Assembly (NCBI GenBank): GCA_964584245.1
Contig: CAZOZK010000011.1
Coordinates: 1 to 17,611, forward strand
DNA: 17,611 nt
Source: CAZOZK01 sp964584245
GTDB taxonomy: Bacteria > Patescibacteriota > Microgenomatia > UBA1400 > PJMF01
Direction of reading: 5' to 3'
A program made the translations under genes and the position numbers. Shown piece by piece: positions 1 through 6,093 of the stretch. Within the stretch, counting starts at the first letter, position 1. Every line of letters starts with the position of its first letter. The notes beneath the pieces were generated by a model. That model was not told the DNA's origin. It saw only the letters and a list, made by a program, of their open reading frames with translations, and made no database searches.

Positions 1-124
1 CGCCGTAATCATGTGCTTCGATCCGATCATCATGGGCGTGGCGGACGTGCTTGCCGTGCATCGGGCCGCTCCGAACGCCATGTTGCTTGCGAGCCACATG
101 GAAGCCATCAATCACTGCATCCTC
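1..124 (+). other. GC-rich left-edge segment; plus-strand reading resembles the end of an MBL-fold hydrolase
   Basis: About 60% of bases 1-110 are G or C, clearly above the AT-rich sequence that follows. The plus-strand frame starting at base 2 is open from the window edge to a TGA at 182-184. Its first 40 or so codons contain FDPIIMG, ADVLAVHRAAPNA and SHMEAINHC. From memory these resemble the C-terminal part of UlaG-like metallo-beta-lactamase-fold hydrolases, where a VHMEAINHC-type stretch is typical. After codon ~41 the resemblance ends and the reading becomes nondescript. The same bases are also open on the minus strand as a continuation of the phytoene-synthase-like gene, but there the residues no longer fit that family. 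The segment may be foreign DNA joined by recombination or, more simply, a chimeric assembly end. The family call rests on recalled motifs only. Confidence 0.4.
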
Positions 125-472
125 AATGCCATACTCATCCTGCAAATGAATCATACTTTCAATAATGTCTCGATGTCTTTTTGAAACTACATTTGAAACC
201 AAATCCACCGCTTTTCTAAGGCTTTTCACCTTGCCTTGTCCGTTTTCCTTGCTATTCCTCTTCCCCCTCTGCCTCTCATACTCCGCCACAAACGCAAAAA
301 ATTCCTCCTTTTGTTGAGGAACAGCATCTACAAAATCATCTGCCACCCGGACAAATGCATAAAAAGCACTCACCGCATCGCGGACCTGTGGAGTAAAAAA
401 TAAACTACTGTAATAATAGGTAGTACTAGCTGCCTTAAAAATGGCTTGATTTGTTTGATTTTGATTTGCCAT
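2..472 (-). CDS. Phytoene/squalene synthase-like protein, N-terminal part (runs off the left edge)
   Basis: The gene starts at ATG 472 and stays open for 157 codons to the window edge. Residues 12-49 carry the family's N-terminal signature: a YYYSSLFFTPQVRDA stretch at 19-33, then AFYAFVRVADDFVD at 36-49. The latter is the first aspartate-rich motif (D45, D46, D49), which in trans-isoprenyl-diphosphate head-to-head synthases binds Mg2+ and the prenyl diphosphate. Residues 102-124 (DIIESM through VIDGF) match the next helix of the fold. After F124 (base 101) the expected SMxxDL region is replaced by an odd His/Arg-rich run that coincides with the GC-rich edge, so the rest of the enzyme is missing or broken here. 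The predicted role is membrane isoprenoid (carotenoid or squalene-type) synthesis, with substrate unknown. The gene lies 81 nt after rpsI on the same strand. Only a weak GGTAAG lies upstream of the start. Confidence 0.75.
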   Translation of the reverse strand, partial: MANQNQTNQAIFKAASTTYYYSSLFFTPQVRDAVSAFYAFVRVADDFVDAVPQQKEEFFAFVAEYERQRGKRNSKENGQGKVKSLRKAVDLVSNVVSKRHRDIIESMIHLQDEYGIEDAVIDGFHVARKQHGVRSGPMHGKHVRHAHDDRIEAHDYG

Positions 473-553
473 GCAAAATATCTTACCAAAATGGCATTCA
501 AAAACAAAATTGAAAATCCTAGGAGAATATTGCCAGAAATATGTTGTAGAACC

Positions 554-1069
554 TTAACGCTTTGGACTCTGTCGTTTTCGGCGAGCTTTTCCACCTGATC
601 CGATTTTGCGTGTTTCTTTCATACGATCATCGCGAGTCAGTAAACCTGCTGCTTTGAGTAATGGGCGAAGATCTGGATTGTATTCAAGCAGTGCTCTTGA
701 AAGACCGTGGTTAACAGCACCAAGTTGTGAACTAATTCCTGAACCAGAAACTTTTACACTAATGGTAAATTTACCCTTAAGTCCAGTTACTTCTAATGGT
801 CGGTTATACAAAGCTGGAGCGTGCATAATTTCGTCGAAATACTGTCCGACTACTTGATCATTGACGATAAAATCTCCTGGAACTTCAAAAATGCGAACAC
901 GTGCGGTAGCAACTTTCCGTCGACCAACACCTTCAAAATATCTTGATTTTGGAAGCACTACAGTCACTTTTTGTGATCCAGCTACAGCAGCTACTTTAGT
1001 GGCAACTGGTTGTACTTTTTTCACAACTTTTTGTACTGATTTTTGTTTTTTTGCTAAACTGCGTGCCAT
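554..1069 (-). CDS. rpsI: 30S ribosomal protein S9 (uS9)
   Basis: Protein of 171 aa that binds the head of the small subunit; its C-terminal arm reaches the P-site tRNA. The S9 core starts near residue 44 with YFEGVGRRKVATARVR and continues through HGLSRALLEY and a basic terminus ending in SPKR. The invariant final Lys-Arg that contacts tRNA is therefore kept. The first ~43 residues are an extra Lys/Ala/Val-rich extension; typical S9 proteins are about 130 aa. I chose ATG 1069 because AAGGA sits 10 nt upstream and no in-frame Met lies between it and the core. The gene follows rplM by 16 nt, the usual rplM-rpsI pair. The 81 nt after its stop hold no convincing terminator, so transcription may continue into the phytoene-synthase-like gene. 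Confidence 0.97.
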   Translation of the reverse strand: MARSLAKKQKSVQKVVKKVQPVATKVAAVAGSQKVTVVLPKSRYFEGVGRRKVATARVRIFEVPGDFIVNDQVVGQYFDEIMHAPALYNRPLEVTGLKGKFTISVKVSGSGISSQLGAVNHGLSRALLEYNPDLRPLLKAAGLLTRDDRMKETRKIGSGGKARRKRQSPKR

Positions 1070-1085
1070 AGGTATAGTTCCTTGC

Positions 1086-1550
1086 TTATTCTGCTTTCTT
1101 TTCTACAATAGCGCCTGTCATTTGACTCTCATGTTTATGTTCTGTACCTGCGTACACTTTAAGTCGAGTCATTCTGTGTTGTCGTAATCTATTCTTAGGT
1201 AACATATTATACACTGCTTTTTCGATCAATCTCTCTGGGAATGTGTTTTGAATTTCACCCAAAGTCTTTTGTTTGAGACCACCTGGGAAACCAGAGTGTG
1301 AGTAGTAGATTTTTTTGTGTGTTTTATCACCAGTAGTTGCAACATCTTTTGCGTTCAAAACGATAACATAATCACCACCATCAATATGAGGAGTGTAACT
1401 TGGCTTGTGTTTGCCAATCAACTTCTCTGCAATTTCGGTAGCAACCCGACCAAGAATTTTGCCTTGCACATCAACAACGTGCCATGCTCTGACAACATCG
1501 TTGTCTTTTAACATAAAGGTCTTGGTTACTTGGGTTCGTGCTTGTTTCAT
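1086..1550 (-). CDS. rplM: 50S ribosomal protein L13 (uL13)
   Basis: Protein of 154 aa, close to the family norm of about 145. It is an early-assembling large-subunit protein that binds 23S rRNA. Family features in order: AWHVVDVQGKILGRVATEIA (residues 22-41), GKHKPSYTPHIDGGDYVIV, the HSGFPGGLK loop, and AVYNMLPKNRLR followed by the RLKVYAGTEHKH stretch. The start is ATG 1550. No good Shine-Dalgarno is visible in the 36-nt gap after rplQ, only an A-rich stretch before the start. It is paired with rpsI downstream, as in most bacteria, and here the pair is fused to the end of the alpha operon. Confidence 0.97.
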   Translation of the reverse strand: MKQARTQVTKTFMLKDNDVVRAWHVVDVQGKILGRVATEIAEKLIGKHKPSYTPHIDGGDYVIVLNAKDVATTGDKTHKKIYYSHSGFPGGLKQKTLGEIQNTFPERLIEKAVYNMLPKNRLRQHRMTRLKVYAGTEHKHESQMTGAIVEKKAE

Positions 1551-1586
1551 AAGTTCTTTGTTCGCTGTTCGTATCTCGTATCTAGC

Positions 1587-2171
1587 TTATTTCGTTTTCT
1601 TTGCTGGAGTTTTCTTCTCAGCACTTTTCTTTGGAGCTGCTTTTTTTGCAACTGCCTTCTTTTCTACTACTTTCTTTACTTCTTTTACTGCAGTCTTTAC
1701 CGCAGCTTTTGGAGCTACAACTTTATCCGCTTTTTTAACTTCAGTCTTCTTTGCTGAAGCTGCTTTTACTGGTCGTGTCTTAGCTACTGGAGCTTTGAGT
1801 GTACCGGTAACTTCTGGTTGTGAAACGAATTTCACTAAAACCATCTCGGTGTTGTCGCCGCGGCGATTTCCCAATTTAGTATCTGTAGTGAAACCTGAGT
1901 TTCGTCCAACAAATAATGGTGCCAAACGGTCAACTAATGTGTTTACCACATCTCGTTTGCCAAAAAATTTGTGCAATGTGCGTCGAGCTGAAAGATCACC
2001 TTTTTTTGCGGTGGTCATTAATTTGTCTGCCCATTGTTTGACTTCTTTAGCTTTTGGTTTGGTTGTGGTGATCTCACCATTCACAATTAAATTGCGTACC
2101 AGATTCATAACCATCGACTCGCGATGTTTACTGTCTCTGTTGAAATGGCGACCTGCTACTCTGTGTCTCAT
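1587..2171 (-). CDS. rplQ: 50S ribosomal protein L17 (bL17) with a long Lys/Ala-rich C-terminal tail
   Basis: Residues 1-123 are a normal L17: MRHRVAGRHFNRDSKHRESM at the start, then the MNLVRNLIVNGEITTT region and the conserved end of the fold with MVLVKFV. L17 binds near the exit tunnel of the large subunit. Residues ~124-194 form an extra tail made almost entirely of Lys, Ala, Val and Pro, with AAPKKSAEKKTPAKK-type repeats like those of histone H1. The tail is probably disordered and RNA-binding. Total length is 194 aa, against roughly 115-130 for typical L17. The gene follows rpoA, as in the alpha operon of most bacteria, but across a 75-nt gap containing a hairpin. No Shine-Dalgarno is visible before ATG 2171. 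Confidence 0.96.
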   Translation of the reverse strand: MRHRVAGRHFNRDSKHRESMVMNLVRNLIVNGEITTTKPKAKEVKQWADKLMTTAKKGDLSARRTLHKFFGKRDVVNTLVDRLAPLFVGRNSGFTTDTKLGNRRGDNTEMVLVKFVSQPEVTGTLKAPVAKTRPVKAASAKKTEVKKADKVVAPKAAVKTAVKEVKKVVEKKAVAKKAAPKKSAEKKTPAKKTK

Positions 2172-2205
2172 GTTGGTTTAGTCTAGTCTTGAAGATCTGT
2201 TCGTT

Positions 2206-2228
2206 CGTCTGACAAAATGTGTCAAACG
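2206..2228 (-). promoter_or_regulatory. Hairpin between rpoA and rplQ
   Basis: On the transcript the arms CGTTTGACA and TGTCAGACG pair over 9 bp with one G-U wobble, closing a 5-nt CATTT loop. It is the strongest intergenic hairpin I found in the window. No run of T follows it, so it does not look like a factor-independent terminator. It could be an RNA processing or stabilising element, or a regulatory leader for rplQ, whose start lies 34 nt further on and lacks a Shine-Dalgarno. Function is inferred only from position and pairing. Confidence 0.5.
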
Positions 2229-2246
2229 ATATCCGATATCAGAAAA

Positions 2247-3188
2247 TTACTCTCCGAGCTGGACTCCTTTCTTCTCTAATGCTTCATTAATCACGTCTAC
2301 ACTCTTTTCACCAAGATTTTTGACTTTTGCGATCACATTCTTTGGTGCACCTTGTAAGTCACCAACAGTCTTGAAGCCACCTTTTCGAAGTGCGTTAGCA
2401 ATTCGAGTTGGTAAATCTAACTCTTCGACAGTTAAGCGAAGTGTTTCTGCTTCTTCTGGACTAAGTGCATCATCTTCAACTTCTTCTTCAACCACAACTG
2501 GGTTGAAAACTTGAGTGAATTGTTTTGCAAGAATTTTTGCTGATTGAGTAAGAGCATCAACTGGTTTGATGGTTCCGTCTGTGGTGATTTCAAAAACGAC
2601 TCTATCGAAGTCAGTTCGTCGTCCAACACGTGTTGATTCAACTCGGTAACTAACACGAACTACTGGTGAGTACATAGCATCAACTGGAATTTCTCCGATG
2701 ACGTTACTAACTCTCTCAGAAGCAATGTTGTATCCCATACCTGGTTCAACGGTCATTTCGATCTCTAACTCAGCTCCTTTTGAAAGGGTTGCCAAGTAAA
2801 GTTCTGGATTTACTACTTCTGCATCACCACTTGGTTGAATTGCAGCTGCAGTAACTTCTCCAGCACCTTTGGTTACTAAAGTCATGGTAAATGCTTCTTG
2901 TGCTGCTGATTTAACTCTGACTTGTTTGATTCTCAAAATTAACTCTAAAATATCTTCTGAAACACCTTCAATGGTTGCATATTGGTGCTCTGCACCTTTA
3001 ATTCGAACACTGGTAATAGCGTATCCACCCAAAGAAGTCAGCATAACTCGGCGAAGAGCGTTGCCAATTGTGTGACCATAGCCTTGTTCCAAAGGCTCGA
3101 TTGCAATAGTTGCTTTTGAAGCGGTTGCTTCAATTTCACTAACCGCAAAGGTTGGTTTCATTGGGGTGATTTGGATATCTGTGTTCAT
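2247..3188 (-). CDS. rpoA: DNA-directed RNA polymerase subunit alpha
   Basis: Protein of 313 aa that dimerises to start assembly of RNA polymerase and contacts promoter UP elements. The N-terminal domain shows the dimer helix GYGHTIGNALRRVMLTS (36-52) and IEGVSEDILELILRIKQ (73-89). Further on come YNIASERV and a region ending at KQFTQVFNP (222-230). An acidic linker (VVVEEEVEDDALSPEE) leads to a complete C-terminal domain from about residue 253. This domain keeps the DNA-contacting Arg and Asn of LPTRIANALRK (R262, N265) and the helix-hairpin-helix NLGEKS (291-296). Length and architecture are standard. The start at ATG 3188 has a strong AAGGAG upstream. It lies between rpsD and rplQ, as in the alpha operon. 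Confidence 0.98.
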   Translation of the reverse strand: MNTDIQITPMKPTFAVSEIEATASKATIAIEPLEQGYGHTIGNALRRVMLTSLGGYAITSVRIKGAEHQYATIEGVSEDILELILRIKQVRVKSAAQEAFTMTLVTKGAGEVTAAAIQPSGDAEVVNPELYLATLSKGAELEIEMTVEPGMGYNIASERVSNVIGEIPVDAMYSPVVRVSYRVESTRVGRRTDFDRVVFEITTDGTIKPVDALTQSAKILAKQFTQVFNPVVVEEEVEDDALSPEEAETLRLTVEELDLPTRIANALRKGGFKTVGDLQGAPKNVIAKVKNLGEKSVDVINEALEKKGVQLGE

Positions 3189-3272
3189 ATGTCTCTCCTT
3201 GTTTCTCCTCCCTCATTGTTGTGAGGAATCTGTATCTGGATTTGTGTAGTTTATATTATTTTTTGCTCTATA
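3189..3272 (-). promoter_or_regulatory. rpoA leader: 84-nt gap with hairpin and strong ribosome binding site
   Basis: This gap separates rpsD from rpoA. Next to the start are AAGGAGAGACAT and a second GGAGGAG purine block, the strongest Shine-Dalgarno in the window. Just before them a hairpin (3209-3228) pairs TTCCTCA with TGAGGGA over 7 bp, with one G-U and a 6-nt loop. AT-rich sequence nearer rpsD (AATAATATAAAC) is loosely -10-like, but I see no convincing -35. The gap may allow separate control of polymerase synthesis. The hairpin's right arm runs into the purine block, so pairing could affect ribosome access. Confidence 0.35.
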
Positions 3273-3881
3273 TTATCTTGAGTAGTACTCAACAATTAAT
3301 TGGTCATCGATGCGCTCACTGACTGAGTCGCGACTTGGTAATTGATCAACAACAGTGACTGCACCTTTGACTTGCAACCATGCTGGTGCGTGTCGCTCTT
3401 CAGATTTGATAGCATCTGAAAGGATAGGTACTGACAAACTTCTGTTTCGAACACTAATAATGTCTCCAACTTTAACGGTGTAAGATGGTACATTTAATTT
3501 CTTACCATTTACTTGAAAGTGTGAGTGAGCGACAAATTGTCGTGCAGCACTTCGAGTAGGAGCAAATCCTGCGCGGTACACTACGTTATCTAATCTTCGC
3601 TCTAATAAACTAAGTAAAGCTGAACCAGTTGCGGTTGGATTTTTACTAGCTACTTCGTACAAACGACGTAGTTGTTTTTCCATAAGACCGTAAATGTATT
3701 TGACTTTTTGTTTCTCACGAAGCTGTTGTCCGTAGTTAGAAATTTTTCGTCGTCCTTTAGCACCATGTTGGCCTGGGAGAATACTTAATCTCTTGGTCAC
3801 TTTAATAGCATTGGTTTTAAGACCGAGGTCTTCACCGATGCGTCGTGCTAATTTGTTTTTTGGTCCTGTATATCTTGCCAT
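3273..3881 (-). CDS. rpsD: 30S ribosomal protein S4 (uS4), zinc-free form
   Basis: Protein of 202 aa, near the usual 200-206. S4 is a primary 16S rRNA binder that nucleates the small-subunit body, and in some bacteria it represses its own operon. The N-terminus (MARYTGPKNKLARRIGEDLG) lacks the four cysteines of zinc-binding S4 forms. Next come LPGQHGAKGRRKISNYGQQL and the S4 RNA-binding domain from about residue 92, with RLDNVVYRAGFAPTRSAARQ, VAHSHFQVNGKKLNVPSY and the ending IVEYYSR. The start at ATG 3881 has AGGT upstream within GTAGGTATAACAGT. It follows rpsK after 40 nt. No separate S4-binding leader structure could be recognised by eye. Confidence 0.97.
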   Translation of the reverse strand: MARYTGPKNKLARRIGEDLGLKTNAIKVTKRLSILPGQHGAKGRRKISNYGQQLREKQKVKYIYGLMEKQLRRLYEVASKNPTATGSALLSLLERRLDNVVYRAGFAPTRSAARQFVAHSHFQVNGKKLNVPSYTVKVGDIISVRNRSLSVPILSDAIKSEERHAPAWLQVKGAVTVVDQLPSRDSVSERIDDQLIVEYYSR

Positions 3882-3921
3882 ACTGTTATACCTACGTAAC
3901 TACTCTTTATGTATTGTACTA

Positions 3922-4329
3922 TTAACGATTGTGTTTAGCCTTTCTTGGGCGAGTTCCATTGTGTGGAACTGGTGTTTTATCAACAATCATATTGATTCTA
4001 AGTCGTTGTGCACGAGCGACTCTCAATGCAACGTCTCTGCCTGGTCCTGGACCCTTAACGTAGACATCAACTTCTTGAATTCCATATGCTTTTGCTTTGT
4101 TAACTGCGTTTTCGACGGTAATGGTAGCTGCGTATGGAGTAGATTTTCGTGATCCACCAAAGCCAGCTTCACCAGTAGATGCCCAACAGAGCACATTACC
4201 TTTTTCGTCGGTAACACTTACTAACGTGTTGTTGAAGGTCGCGGTAACATACAATCTTCCTTTTGGAATACTGCGTTGTACTTTGCTACCTGTTTTTACT
4301 GATTTGTTTTTGTTTACTTTGAGTGCCAT
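3922..4329 (-). CDS. rpsK: 30S ribosomal protein S11 (uS11)
   Basis: Protein of 135 aa (family about 117-130) located on the small-subunit platform near the E site and the mRNA exit. Features: GRLYVTATFNNTLVSVTDEKG, WASTGEAGFGGSRKSTPYAA, KGPGPGRDVALRV, then DKTPVPHNGTRPRK near the end. The C-terminal motif usually reads HNGCRPPKKRR; here Cys is Thr and the second Pro is Arg. The 21 N-terminal residues before the core are basic. Start ATG 4329 lies 3 nt after the rpsM stop, with only a weak A-rich Shine-Dalgarno inside the end of rpsM, so translation is probably coupled. Confidence 0.97.
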   Translation of the reverse strand: MALKVNKNKSVKTGSKVQRSIPKGRLYVTATFNNTLVSVTDEKGNVLCWASTGEAGFGGSRKSTPYAATITVENAVNKAKAYGIQEVDVYVKGPGPGRDVALRVARAQRLRINMIVDKTPVPHNGTRPRKAKHNR

Positions 4330-4332
4330 GAT

Positions 4333-4737
4333 TTATTTCTTTGCTGTTTCAAGTTTAGCTGCCATCTCTTTGGTCATAGAACCGACAGTCTTTCGTTTGC
4401 CGCCACCACGTGCACTACGTGCATTGGTGCGTGTTCTTTGGCCTCGTGCTGGCAAGCCTGCTGAATGTCGCATGCCACGATATGATTTAATACTTTTTAA
4501 ACGAGCAATATTATCATTGATATTTCTTCGTAAGTAACCCTCAACCAAATAGGTTTCGAGCACTTTTTGAATTCTGTTTACTTCATCTGCAGTGAGATCA
4601 CGAGCAAATTTGTTTCGATCGACATTGGTTACTGCCAATACTTTTTCTGACAATGTAGGTCCAATACCAAAAATTGCACGAAGAGACATGTACATTCTTT
4701 TGTTATCTGGAATATCAATACCGACTAAACGTGCCAT
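4333..4737 (-). CDS. rpsM: 30S ribosomal protein S13 (uS13)
   Basis: Protein of 134 aa (typical 115-125) at the top of the small-subunit head, contacting the large subunit and P-site tRNA. The helix-hairpin-helix part MARLVGIDIPDNKRM...AIFGIGPTLS is at the N-terminus. The conserved RGMRHSAGLPARGQRTRTNA region follows at about residues 87-106, then a basic tail. The reading AAGGATAATATATG shows that the Shine-Dalgarno AAGGA overlaps the rpmJ stop codon, three bases of which separate it from the start. Order rpmJ-rpsM-rpsK-rpsD-rpoA matches the classical alpha operon. Confidence 0.97.
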   Translation of the reverse strand: MARLVGIDIPDNKRMYMSLRAIFGIGPTLSEKVLAVTNVDRNKFARDLTADEVNRIQKVLETYLVEGYLRRNINDNIARLKSIKSYRGMRHSAGLPARGQRTRTNARSARGGGKRKTVGSMTKEMAAKLETAKK

Positions 4738-4740
4738 ATA

Positions 4741-4854
4741 TTATCCTTGTTTCTGCTTATGCTTTGCTCTAATACAAATAACACGCAAGATGCCTTTTCG
4801 TTTCACGAATTTGCAATCTTTACACATTTTTTTGAGTGATGACTTAACTTTCAT
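4741..4854 (-). CDS. rpmJ: 50S ribosomal protein L36 (bL36), zinc-binding form
   Basis: A 37-aa protein beginning MKVKSSLKKMCKDCKF and ending HKQKQG. It keeps the full zinc ribbon C11-x2-C14-x12-C27-x4-H32 of the C+ form of L36, which helps fold 23S rRNA in the large subunit. The gene lies between infA and rpsM, its usual place. I chose ATG 4854 because L36 proteins almost always start MKV. An in-frame ATG eight codons upstream (4878) would add MRYISKPD; neither start has a good Shine-Dalgarno, so the longer form cannot be excluded. Confidence 0.93.
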   Translation of the reverse strand: MKVKSSLKKMCKDCKFVKRKGILRVICIRAKHKQKQG

Positions 4855-4879
4855 ATCAGGCTTTGAAATATACCTCATG

Positions 4880-4896
4880 ATTGCATTGTATGCAAT
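4880..4896 (-). promoter_or_regulatory. Inverted repeat between infA and rpmJ
   Basis: A perfect 7-bp inverted repeat ATTGCAT / ATGCAAT with a 3-nt spacer lies in the 44-nt gap before rpmJ. The stem is AT-rich and the loop very tight, so the RNA hairpin would be weak; a dyad DNA site is equally possible. No T run follows. Function unknown, and it could be chance. Confidence 0.25.
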
Positions 4897-4898
4897 AC

Positions 4899-5228
4899 TT
4901 AATTTGACTGCGGACCCTTTTTGATTGATCTATACGTTATTTTACACTTTTTGAGGTCATATTTACTGACGTATCCGCGCACCTCATCACCAGGCATAAC
5001 GCGAATTCTGTACAAACGCATCTTTCCAGCGAGTGTGCCAAGGAGAATTTGGCCAATCATTGGAGCTGCTTCTGATTGAGTAACTTTGATTCGAAACATG
5101 GTATTTGGCAGACACTCTTCGACATACCCTTCGATTTCAAATCGATCGGTATCAACTGCCTTAGCTGGGGTATCATCTACTTGACGCTTAGCTTTTGCTG
5201 TTCTTTTGTGATCTTGGACTTTTCCCAT
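4899..5228 (-). CDS. infA: Translation initiation factor IF-1 with N- and C-terminal extensions
   Basis: IF1 is a single OB-fold that sits in the ribosomal A site during initiation. The core runs from about residue 30: EIEGYVEECLPNTMFRIKV, then LAGKMRLYRIRVMPGDEVRG and SKYDLKKCKITYR. Typical IF1 is about 72 aa. This one is 109 aa, with a basic 28-residue N-terminal extension (MGKVQDHKRTAKAKRQVDD...), a slightly longer loop before the GKMR motif, and a tail ending GPQSN. No internal Met is available before the core, so ATG 5228 is the only ATG start. There is no Shine-Dalgarno upstream. Instead a TATGGTATAAT promoter-like element ends 8 nt before the ATG, suggesting a leaderless or nearly leaderless transcript. 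It sits between map and rpmJ, as expected for the spc/alpha junction. Confidence 0.95.
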   Translation of the reverse strand: MGKVQDHKRTAKAKRQVDDTPAKAVDTDRFEIEGYVEECLPNTMFRIKVTQSEAAPMIGQILLGTLAGKMRLYRIRVMPGDEVRGYVSKYDLKKCKITYRSIKKGPQSN

Positions 5229-5236
5229 AAGGGATT

Positions 5237-5268
5237 ATTATACCATAAACGAGGGTATTTTGTCTCAA
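5237..5268 (-). promoter_or_regulatory. Candidate extended -10 promoter for infA
   Basis: The minus strand reads TATGGTATAAT, combining a perfect TATAAT (5242-5237) with an upstream TGG, the TGn extended -10 element. A TTGAGA (5268-5263) lies 20 nt further up, too far to be an ideal -35, but extended -10 promoters do not need one. Transcription starting 6-8 nt after the TATAAT would begin within about two bases of the infA ATG. The promoter would drive infA-rpmJ-rpsM-rpsK-rpsD-rpoA as an alpha-operon unit. Confidence 0.5.
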
Positions 5269-5297
5269 TAAAGCTTCAGACTACTTACAAATCGCTG

Positions 5298-6071
5298 TTA
5301 GGTGAGAATTTCCGGCCCGGCAGCTGTCACCAGCACCGTTTCCTCGAACATACCGCTGAGCGAACCATCTTGAGTTCGATACGTCCACTTGTCTTTATCT
5401 AACACAACTGTGGCATCGCCCATGGCGTACATGATTTCGATAGCAACTGTTTGTCCCTCATATAACTTGATTTTTTTGTCTGCACGATCGGCCTCACACG
5501 GAATACTTGGCTCCATATGCAGCTCTTCACCAATTCCATGGCCGGTGAGCTGATATGCCGCACTATACCCTGCTCGCTCGACTACACGCTGCATAGCACT
5601 GCTCACGTCGTAGACGCTCGAACCAACCCGAGCTTTGGCAATGGCTTTTTTGAGTGATTGCTTGCCAACTTCAAGAAAATGGCTAATTTCTGATGAAACT
5701 GTTCCCACTGCAAAAGTGATACTGGTATCAAGATGCCAGCCTTCGTACAACATACCAACATCAATGGTAATAACATCACCATCATCAACTACCTTATTTT
5801 TTGGGATACCATGACAGAGTTCATCATTTTTCATGACGCACGTTGCCCAATGATAGCCGGGAACGAGAGCAAAATTAGGAATGCCGCCTTGCGCTTTGAT
5901 GAGTTCTTGGGCTTTAGCCTCAATAGCTTCAAAGGTAGTGCCAACCGTAACAAAATCTTGCAGGGCTTTTTTGACCACACGCATTCTTTTGCCGCCGGCA
6001 CGCATGCTGGATATTTTTTGTTCGAGAACTGGATCTACGGCTTTGTGCGGTGTACTAAACATAAATAGCAT
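5298..6071 (-). CDS. map: Type I methionine aminopeptidase
   Basis: Removes the initiator methionine from nascent proteins with a two-metal site. From ATG 6071 the protein is 257 aa, and all expected residues are present. H87 in CHGIP binds substrate. The metal ligands are D104 (TIDVG), D115 (LDTS), H178 (GHGIG), E212 (AIEIM) and E243 (FEETV). The frame is open upstream to ATG 6152, but those 27 residues overlap the end of adk in another frame and do not look like MetAP. ATG 6071 has TTGGACGA before it; ATG 6062 is a further choice. It lies 22 nt after adk; secY-adk-map-infA is a common spc-operon order. Confidence 0.96.
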   Translation of the reverse strand: MLFMFSTPHKAVDPVLEQKISSMRAGGKRMRVVKKALQDFVTVGTTFEAIEAKAQELIKAQGGIPNFALVPGYHWATCVMKNDELCHGIPKNKVVDDGDVITIDVGMLYEGWHLDTSITFAVGTVSSEISHFLEVGKQSLKKAIAKARVGSSVYDVSSAMQRVVERAGYSAAYQLTGHGIGEELHMEPSIPCEADRADKKIKLYEGQTVAIEIMYAMGDATVVLDKDKWTYRTQDGSLSGMFEETVLVTAAGPEILT

Positions 6072-6093
6072 TCGTCCAAGATCTAGCACGATC

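Noticed and set aside
473..553. Possible terminator after rpsI around the TCCTAGGA palindrome
   Set aside because: The 8-bp palindrome has no loop, its flanks do not pair into a stable stem, and no adjacent T run fits a factor-independent terminator.
370..594. Minus-strand 74-aa reading with a hydrophobic segment between rpsI and the synthase gene
   Set aside because: It overlaps the start of the phytoene-synthase-like gene and the end of rpsI in a different frame and resembles nothing I know; the overlapping synthase frame has clear family motifs.
1405..2181. Long plus-strand open frames opposite rplQ and other genes
   Set aside because: They are antisense shadows of Lys/Ala-rich coding sequence, giving Phe/Thr/Ala/Ser-rich translations with no family resemblance or ribosome binding site.
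3278..3292. Perfect palindrome TTGAGTAGTACTCAA at the end of rpsD
   Set aside because: It encodes the conserved VEYYS residues of the S4 C-terminus, so the symmetry is explained by coding constraint.
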